This document shows positions 5,982-10,560 of a stretch of 10,560 bases of DNA, piece after piece. A program made the position numbers and the translations under genes. The notes beneath the pieces are model-generated. The model searched no databases and had not been told where the DNA came from. It was given only the letters and a program-made list of their open reading frames with translations. The number at the start of each line of letters is the position of its first letter. Positions within the stretch are counted from its first letter, which is position 1. Source of the DNA: Chloroflexota bacterium (GTDB lineage Bacteria; Chloroflexota; UBA6077); assembly GCA_021788565.1 (NCBI GenBank), contig JAJYKO010000110.1:1-10560 (forward strand), given 5' to 3'.

Positions 5982-6972
5982 GTTCCATCTCCTTCTGGAG
6001 TCTCGGCGTAAGGACCAGTTGCCCTCCGTCCAGCACGAGCACGCCTTTCACTCCGTGCTGCTCGAGGAAGTTGGCACCGCCCTGGGCGCCGAGCAACAGC
6101 GCTGCTTTGGCCAGCGTCTCCGCTCTCGCCACGGAGTTGGCGATGACCGTTGAGGAAGCCACTCCGGTATCAGCGGGACGGCCGGTGCTGGGATCGATCA
6201 AATGGTGCTGCTCGCGCCCGTTGAGGAGCCATCGCCTGCGCCGGGTCGTCGATGTGGCCACCGCCTGGTTGTGAACTGCCAGCACCGCGATATCTCTGCC
6301 ACGGTCCGCGGGATCTTGGATTCCGATAGTCCAGGGCGTGCCGTTGTCCTGGGTGCCCGCGGCATAGATGTCGCCCCCGGCATCCACCGCGAAGCTGCGG
6401 AAACCCCGGAGAATGTCCGCGGCCCGATCCACGGTCCAGCCTTTGCCAATCCCGCCCAGGTCCACTCCGACGCCTTCACGCAGCGTGATAGTGCCGGAGT
6501 CCCTGTCCACCATCACGTCTCGCCAGGAGGCGAGGTGATGGGAGGATGAAGCGACGGCGGGACCGTCAGGCGGGGAGATGGGTGGTCGCTGCTGTGGGAT
6601 CGCGAGGCTTATGCCAGGCCCCTCCTGCCCGTCCTCTCCACTCTTTAGCAGCTCGAAGCTGCGGTCGTAGCCGGCCGCGACGAGGGCGTGCAGCACCGTC
6701 GGGTCGAAGAGGCCCCCCGTCTCTCTGGCCGCGTCGAGCGCCCGGGCGATCGCGCCAAGCAACAGCGGTGATGCCTTGAAGGGGCGCCCTGCCGATCGAT
6801 TCAGGTCAGAGAGCTCGCTCTCAGGCAAGAATCGGCTGAGGGCGCGCTCAGTCTCCGCGAACATGGCTTCCACGTCGCGAGCCGCCGCCCTGGCCTTCGC
6901 CTCATCGTGAGAGACTATCACCACCTGGATATCGGTGTTCATCGCTCGAAAGTCGTGGACCGTTTCCGTCAC
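5971..6972 (-). CDS. apbE: FAD:protein FMN transferase (ApbE family)
   Basis: Enzyme family that moves FMN from FAD to a Thr or Ser of target proteins with Mg2+. The 333 residues show the family landmarks: RAMNTDIQV near the N-terminus (family form xMGTxxxI), FDPTV at 89-93, GVGVDLGGIGKGW (167-179), DAGGDIY (197-203) and HHLIDPSTGRP (256-266). The C-terminal metal site, usually AD-LAT-A, reads AETLAKA (284-290), so E285 and K289 replace Asp and Thr. There is no signal peptide or lipobox, so the enzyme is cytosolic unless start choice hides one. The start is GTG at 6972 with GAGGG upstream; ATG at 6942 is an alternative. An insert rich in Pro and Ser (about 110-148) separates two blocks. It lies between a small membrane protein and the ferric reductase with which it overlaps, so that operon probably supplies its substrate. 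Confidence 0.93.
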   Translation of the reverse strand: MTETVHDFRAMNTDIQVVIVSHDEAKARAAARDVEAMFAETERALSRFLPESELSDLNRSAGRPFKASPLLLGAIARALDAARETGGLFDPTVLHALVAAGYDRSFELLKSGEDGQEGPGISLAIPQQRPPISPPDGPAVASSSHHLASWRDVMVDRDSGTITLREGVGVDLGGIGKGWTVDRAADILRGFRSFAVDAGGDIYAAGTQDNGTPWTIGIQDPADRGRDIAVLAVHNQAVATSTTRRRRWLLNGREQHHLIDPSTGRPADTGVASSTVIANSVARAETLAKAALLLGAQGGANFLEQHGVKGVLVLDGGQLVLTPRLQKEMEHAS

Positions 6973-6987
6973 CGCGCTGCCCTCATC

Positions 6988-7254
6988 CTACGATCCTCGA
7001 GTTTGAAAGCGCGGAGGGGATGAGCTGAATTGCGGGCTGGAAAAGCCCGGCGGTGGCGAGAAGGAAGGGGTCTGGCGGACTACTCCCCCCTGAAAGCCGG
7101 TGGAAGCCTGCTGCGCCGCAAGCGCGCTTGTGCTTGCGCTCTGCGCGGGCTGCGGACCATTGATTATTCCCGACCAGAAGCCAGCGGCTGCGAGCCCCGT
7201 CGCGAGAATTACCGTCCATCTTGCGAAACGGTTGTTACGTTTTACCTTTGCCAT
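6988..7254 (-). CDS. small membrane-anchored Pro/Ser-rich protein
   Basis: 88 residues. A basic N-terminus (MAKVKRNNRFARW) precedes one hydrophobic segment (about 14-32), then an Ala/Gln/Ser linker and a Pro/Ser/Phe-rich tail with repeated FSPPPGF/FSSPQFSSSPPRF-like pieces. The topology suggests an N-terminal anchor or uncleaved signal with an unstructured tail outside the cytoplasm. It ends 15 bases before the ApbE start, so all three minus-strand genes are probably one transcript. I do not recognise a family. It has no FMN-binding domain, and no good flavinylation motif is visible (the nearest piece is ASTGF). It may be an accessory or anchoring subunit of the electron-transfer module. Confidence 0.65.
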   Translation of the reverse strand: MAKVKRNNRFARWTVILATGLAAAGFWSGIINGPQPAQSASTSALAAQQASTGFQGGVVRQTPSFSPPPGFSSPQFSSSPPRFQTRGS

Positions 7255-7348
7255 CGACCATCCTCAATTCCTGGTTCTCATCGGGCCTCATTCGCGACTC
7301 ATCCGTCCACGCCGGCCCTGGTTCGAGCCCAGACCCCTGAGTTCTCGA

Positions 7349-7363
7349 AGACCTCGGAGGTCT
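7349..7363. repeat. 15-base palindrome, candidate operator
   Basis: AGACCTC-G-GAGGTCT has perfect seven-base arms around one base. It lies about 95 bases upstream of the leftward redox operon and next to another perfect palindrome, CCGCATGCGG at 7366-7375. A one-base centre suits a dimeric repressor site; as RNA it would form a six-pair hairpin with a CGG loop. No cognate regulator is identified. Confidence 0.35.
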
Positions 7364-7416
7364 CGCCGCATGCGGTTACATAGTCGCACGCTCAGTACCC
7401 AGGGCAACATTTCTTT

Positions 7417-7443
7417 GTTATCTGCGAGTTAAATGAGTGTAAA
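7417..7443 (-). promoter_or_regulatory. weak candidate promoter for the small protein/apbE/ferric reductase run
   Basis: On the minus strand, TTTACA (7443-7438) and GATAAC (7422-7417) are separated by 15 bases, shorter than ideal. A start near 7410 would give a leader of about 155 bases that includes both palindromes. Confidence 0.2.
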
Positions 7444-7542
7444 AGGTCGCCGGCTGCCCGCGGTTGATCATGAATAAAGTGCAAACTTCGAAGTGTTGAA
7501 TGTTAATGTATGTAGTCACAATACTTCTTAATATTTCGTGGG

Positions 7543-7571
7543 TTGACAATCTTCGACCGGGGGGGGATACC
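7543..7571 (+). promoter_or_regulatory. candidate promoter of the oxidoreductase operon
   Basis: A consensus TTGACA (7543-7548), a 17-base spacer containing a run of eight G (7559-7566), and GATACC (7566-7571) as a poor -10. Transcription near 7578 would give about 30 bases of leader, covering the Shine-Dalgarno at 7591-7598 and the ATG at 7609. The -10 match is weak, so an activator may be needed. Confidence 0.4.
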
Positions 7572-7608
7572 GGCCTCCCTTGCTCGGCGCGGAGGGGGTC
7601 TGGCTGCT

Positions 7609-8925
7609 ATGCTTCAGGACGGCTCTCGTGTCGCGGTGATGGGCAGTGGCCCGGCAGGCTCCTTCTTCTCCTACTTTCTCCTGGAGTTTGCCCAGCGCGT
7701 TGGCCTAGATGTCGAAATTGACATCTACGAACCGCGCGATTTCTCTGTACCAGGTCCCACCGGGTGCAACATGTGTGGCGGAATCATTTCAGAATCGCTG
7801 GTACAGAACCTCGCTGCCGAGGGCATCAACCTTCCCAGTACAGTGGTGCAGCGGGGAATCGACTCCTACACACTGCACACCGACCTGGGCAGTGTTCAGC
7901 TCAAAACCCCTCTTAGCGAGAAGCGGATCGCGGCTGTACACCGAGGCAGCGGTCCCCGGGGTGTTACGGAAGTCAAGTGGCGCAGCTTCGACGGCTACCT
8001 GCAGTCCCTGGCAGTCCAGAAGGGGGCGAAAGTCGTCCGCGGGCGAGTGGACGAGGTGACCCGGACGGACGGCAGCACGCAGGTGAAGGTTCGGGGCGGT
8101 GACGCGAAGAATTACGACCTGCTGGCGGTCACCGTTGGGGTGAATTCCGCCGGACTCAAGCTGTTTGAAGGGCTCGGCCTGGCCTATCAGCCGCCCCGTA
8201 CGACCCAGACGGCCATCCGCGAGTACTACCTCGGCGAGGAGTTGATCGCAAAGCACCTGGGGAACTCGATGCACGTGTTCCTCCTCGACGTGCCACGCCT
8301 GGAGTTCGCAGCCATCATCCCGAAAGGGGACTACGCCACTGTCGTCCTGCTGGGAGACGGGATCGACGCGGCGTTGCTGCAGTCGTTTCTGACTACGCCG
8401 GAGGTGAAGCAGTGCTTTCCCGAGGACTGGGCGTGGGATCGGCAGGCCTGCAACTGCTCTCCTCGAATCAACATCCATGGCGCCTACGAGCCCTTCGCCG
8501 ATGGGTTGGTTTTCATCGGGGACTGTGCCGTGACTCGCCTCTACAAAGATGGGATTGGGGCAGCGTATCGCGCGTCCAAGGCGGCGGCCAGCACGGTTGT
8601 CTTCCAGGGCGTATCGGCCGAGGATTTTCGGCGGCACTACTGGCCCGCCTGCAAGAAGATGGAAAATGACAACGCCATCGGGAAATTCATCTTTGCTGTC
8701 ACCCGCCAGATTCAGCACCTGCGGTTTGCCAGAAGAGCGGTCATGCGGATGACTGCGGCGGAGCAGCGTGAAGCAGGCAACCAGCGGATAATGAGCACGG
8801 TGTTATGGGACATGTTCACCGGCAGCGCGCCATACCGCGAGGTACTGTTGCGCACCCTGCACCCGCCGTTCGTCGGCCGTCTCGTCGTGAACCTGGCCAC
8901 CTCGCTGTGGCCTTCGAAGTGGTAG
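7609..8925 (+). CDS. FAD-dependent oxidoreductase, geranylgeranyl-reductase-like
   Basis: 438 residues from ATG 7609, chosen because GGAGGGGG lies ten bases upstream and the protein then starts just before the nucleotide-binding strand; a TTG at 7543 would fall inside the candidate promoter. Rossmann motif GSGPAG (12-17) follows RVAVM, and the later FAD motif is FIGDCAVTRLYKDGIGAAY (302-320), as in the p-hydroxybenzoate hydroxylase/geranylgeranyl reductase superfamily. A GCNMCGG segment (52-58) supplies a CxxC pair at about the position where geranylgeranyl reductases have a conserved cysteine, and CNC (281-283) adds two more. Members reduce isoprenoid double bonds or oxidise small substrates; the substrate here is unknown. 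The C-terminal part (about 355-438) is helical and hydrophobic in places, suggesting membrane association. It heads a probable operon with a cyclic-nucleotide receptor 20 bases downstream. Confidence 0.85.
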   Translation: MLQDGSRVAVMGSGPAGSFFSYFLLEFAQRVGLDVEIDIYEPRDFSVPGPTGCNMCGGIISESLVQNLAAEGINLPSTVVQRGIDSYTLHTDLGSVQLKTPLSEKRIAAVHRGSGPRGVTEVKWRSFDGYLQSLAVQKGAKVVRGRVDEVTRTDGSTQVKVRGGDAKNYDLLAVTVGVNSAGLKLFEGLGLAYQPPRTTQTAIREYYLGEELIAKHLGNSMHVFLLDVPRLEFAAIIPKGDYATVVLLGDGIDAALLQSFLTTPEVKQCFPEDWAWDRQACNCSPRINIHGAYEPFADGLVFIGDCAVTRLYKDGIGAAYRASKAAASTVVFQGVSAEDFRRHYWPACKKMENDNAIGKFIFAVTRQIQHLRFARRAVMRMTAAEQREAGNQRIMSTVLWDMFTGSAPYREVLLRTLHPPFVGRLVVNLATSLWPSKW

Positions 8926-8945
8926 CCGCCGCAGGAGGGCGAACA

Positions 8946-9335
8946 ATGGAAAGTGGGGCGCTCGGCAAGGAGTATCGGGAAGGAGAGATCATCGTCCGTC
9001 AGGGTGACGAGGGTAACTGCATGTTCGTGGTGCAGGACGGCCAGGTTGAAGTAGTGATGGCGGGGGACGGCCGTGAGAAACGGTTGGCCGTGCTGGGGCA
9101 GGGCGAGTTCTTCGGGGAGATGGCTATTTTCGACAAGAAGCCCCGCAGCGCCACCGTTCGCGCGCTGAGCAACGCCAGGGTGCTGAGCGTGGATAAAAGG
9201 AACTTTCTCACCAGGATTCACGAGGATCCATCCATCGCCTTCCGTCTCGTTCAAACGATGTCGCGCCGGATCCGAGATCTGAACGAGGAACTTGCCAGGT
9301 ACAAAGATCTAGATCCGACGAACCGGCAACAGTAA
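8946..9335 (+). CDS. stand-alone cyclic nucleotide-binding domain protein
   Basis: 129 residues from ATG 8946, preceded at six bases by AGGAGGG (8933-8939); an upstream in-frame start at 8805 lies inside the oxidoreductase gene and is rejected. The protein is essentially one CNB domain: YREGEIIVRQGDEGNCMFVV (10-29), then the phosphate-binding cassette GEMAIFDKKPRSATV (57-71) with the key E58 and R67, as in cAMP-binding CRP and PKA regulatory domains. It ends in a helix (LVQTMSRRIRDLNEELARY, 101-119). There is no helix-turn-helix, so it is not a CRP-type transcription factor; it probably acts by protein contact. A cyclase gene follows 28 bases downstream, an obvious possible source of ligand, and a flavoenzyme precedes it, a possible target. 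Confidence 0.92.
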   Translation: MESGALGKEYREGEIIVRQGDEGNCMFVVQDGQVEVVMAGDGREKRLAVLGQGEFFGEMAIFDKKPRSATVRALSNARVLSVDKRNFLTRIHEDPSIAFRLVQTMSRRIRDLNEELARYKDLDPTNRQQ

Positions 9336-9363
9336 GGCTGGCATGCTGCGCTAGAGGGCGAGA

Positions 9364-10560
9364 ATGTCTGAGTTGCCGACGGGCGAAGTGACCTTTCTGT
9401 TCACGGACATTGAGGGCAGTACCCGGCTGTGGGAGAAGCACCCGGAGGCGATGAAGGGCTGCCTTGCCCGCCACGACGCCATCCTACGCAGCGCCATCGA
9501 CTCGAACGGCGGCCACGTCTTCAAGACCATCGGGGATGCCTTCTGTGCCGCCTTTTCCACCGCCCAGGCTGCCATCGCCGCTGCCGCCGCGGCCCAACGC
9601 ACTCTTCGAGCTGAGCACTGGGGCGAGACCGGCCCCATCAAGGTGCGCATGGCGCTCAACACCGGTACGGCTGACGAGCGGGAGGGCGACTATTACGGGC
9701 AGCCGCTGAACCGCGTGGCTCGGCTCCTGTCGGCCGGGTACGGGGGCCAGGTCCTGCTGACCGGGGTGACCGAGGACCTGGTCCGCGGCCGTCTGCCCGC
9801 CGGCACCAACCTGCGCGACATGGGGCCTCGCCGCCTCAAGGATCTGATCCACCCCGAGCACGTCTTCCAACTCTATGCTGCCGATCTGCCTGCCGACTTC
9901 CCCCCCTTGAAGACCCTGGACTCCTGCCCGAACAACCTGCAGGCGCAGACCACCCCCTTCATAGGCCGAGAGCGGGAGCTCGAGGCGGTGCGCCAGAGGC
10001 TGCTGCGCCCCGAGGTGCGCTTGCTCACCCTGCTCGGGCCCGGCGGCATTGGAAAGACCCGGCTTGGTCTCCAGGGTGCGGTCGAGATGCTCACCAGCTT
10101 CGAGGACGGGCTCTTCTTCGTTTCCCTTTCCGCGCTGCGAGAACCCTCACTCGTCGTGCCGACCATCGCCGGAACGCTGGGCGTCAAGGAGGTTGGAGGA
10201 CAGAGCCTGATCGACACGCTGAAGCAGCAGATAGGGGATAAGCGGATGCTGCTGCTTCTGGACAACTTCGAGCAGGTGGCACCGGCGGCTCGGGAGGTGT
10301 CGGAGTTACTGGCGGCCTGTCCGAAGCTGAAGGTGGTGGCGACCAGCCGCGTTCCCCTGAGGCTGAGAGGGGAGAACCTGTACGAGGTGCCTCCCATGGG
10401 GCTACCCGAGCCCGGTCAGAAGCTCGCGGCCGCGCAGCTAAGCCAGTACGAGTCGGTGCGGTTGTTCGCCGAGCGGGCCCAGGAGGTGAGCTGGGAGTTT
10501 GCCGTGACCGACCGGAACGCCGAACCCGTGGCGGAGATCTGCCGGCGGCTGGACGGCATC
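9364..10560 (+). CDS. class III adenylate/guanylate cyclase fused to STAND ATPase (3' partial)
   Basis: 399 residues are visible from ATG 9364 (GAGGG at 9354-9358), and the frame is open to the window end. The N-terminal class III cyclase domain (about 5-170) has FTDIEGST with metal ligand D15, K54-TIGD58 (purine-selecting Lys and second metal Asp), D109 in GDYYG, and the transition-state pair N116 and R120 in LNRVARL. All catalytic positions therefore look present; Lys and Asp favour ATP. A linker leads to FIGRERELE (199-207) and a STAND/NB-ARC-type ATPase: Walker A GPGGIGKT (225-232), Walker B LLLLD (296-300) and VVATSR (324-329). The sequence stops at CRRLDGI, just before the GxP motif usual in this family. 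Full-length relatives continue with TPR-like repeats and sometimes a LuxR-type domain. Third gene of the flavoprotein/CNB operon. Confidence 0.93.
   Translation, partial: MSELPTGEVTFLFTDIEGSTRLWEKHPEAMKGCLARHDAILRSAIDSNGGHVFKTIGDAFCAAFSTAQAAIAAAAAAQRTLRAEHWGETGPIKVRMALNTGTADEREGDYYGQPLNRVARLLSAGYGGQVLLTGVTEDLVRGRLPAGTNLRDMGPRRLKDLIHPEHVFQLYAADLPADFPPLKTLDSCPNNLQAQTTPFIGRERELEAVRQRLLRPEVRLLTLLGPGGIGKTRLGLQGAVEMLTSFEDGLFFVSLSALREPSLVVPTIAGTLGVKEVGGQSLIDTLKQQIGDKRMLLLLDNFEQVAPAAREVSELLAACPKLKVVATSRVPLRLRGENLYEVPPMGLPEPGQKLAAAQLSQYESVRLFAERAQEVSWEFAVTDRNAEPVAEICRRLDGI

Larger units (their letters stand above)
7255..7608. other. divergent intergenic region between redox operons
   Basis: 354 bases with no supported gene. 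It contains a 15-base palindrome (7349-7363), the ten-base palindrome CCGCATGCGG (7366-7375), an AT-rich block (about 7420-7550) that is conspicuous against the GC-rich surroundings, a weak leftward promoter candidate, a better rightward promoter at 7543-7571 and a Shine-Dalgarno GGAGGGGG at 7591-7598. The AT-rich block is the natural place for regulator binding for both operons. Confidence 0.6.

Noticed and set aside
7318..7332. tRNA T-arm-like CTGG-TTCGAGC-CCAG
   Set aside because: Only a four-pair stem; no anticodon arm or matching acceptor stem upstream or downstream.
7789..8718. Long minus-strand open frame (309 codons)
   Set aside because: Antisense shadow of the FAD oxidoreductase, which carries clear FAD motifs on the plus strand.
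8805..8945. Upstream extension of the cyclic-nucleotide-binding gene
   Set aside because: It overlaps the end of the oxidoreductase; ATG 8946 has an ideal Shine-Dalgarno and begins right before the domain.
1..10560. CRISPR arrays, insertion sequences, rRNA or tandem repeats
   Set aside because: No regularly spaced repeats, transposase-like proteins, terminal repeats or rRNA-like blocks were seen on either strand.

Overview
The window is GC-rich bacterial chromosome with tightly packed genes on both strands. The gene families suggest a soil or environmental Chloroflexota, or a related Actinobacteria-like lineage: a class III cyclase fused to a STAND ATPase, a soluble PAS-PAS histidine kinase, a ferric-reductase/ApbE pair and a geranylgeranyl-reductase-like flavoprotein. 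This is inference from family content; there is no rRNA or marker gene. I see no mobile element, CRISPR array, tRNA or rRNA.

Layout. (1) 1-670: a short unassigned edge, then an orphan 139-residue gene (251-670, +). (2) 690-2947 (-): a cytosolic PAS-PAS histidine kinase whose stop overlaps the start of a small membrane-anchored beta-rich protein (ATGA overlap). (3) 2948-3317: a 370-base divergent spacer with a candidate kinase promoter, a small inverted repeat and two hairpins in the leader of the next gene. (4) 3318-4817 (+): two tandem OmpR-type response regulators of the same length. The second lacks a normal start codon (ACG where ATG is expected, behind a very strong Shine-Dalgarno) and has lost two receiver switch residues. 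(5) 4878-7254 (-): a three-gene run of a small membrane-anchored Pro/Ser-rich protein, an ApbE FAD:protein FMN transferase, and a five-helix bis-heme ferric-reductase-like membrane protein with a secreted beta-rich N-terminal domain. (6) 7255-7608: a second divergent spacer with a palindrome and a consensus -35 promoter. (7) 7609-10560 (+): a probable operon of an FAD-dependent oxidoreductase, a stand-alone cyclic-nucleotide-binding protein, and a class III adenylate cyclase fused to a STAND ATPase that runs off the right edge.

How they may work together (inference). The two-component genes form one signalling locus in which one kinase could feed an intact and a degenerate regulator. The ferric reductase/ApbE genes look like a membrane electron-transfer module whose flavin-carrying protein is not obvious. 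The last operon places a cyclic-nucleotide maker next to a cyclic-nucleotide receptor and a flavoenzyme, which suggests a local second-messenger circuit controlling a redox or lipid-saturation reaction. The most noteworthy signals are the start-codon and receiver anomalies of the second regulator, the flavoprotein/CNB/cyclase-STAND operon, and the ferric reductase/ApbE set without a recognisable FMN-binding domain.
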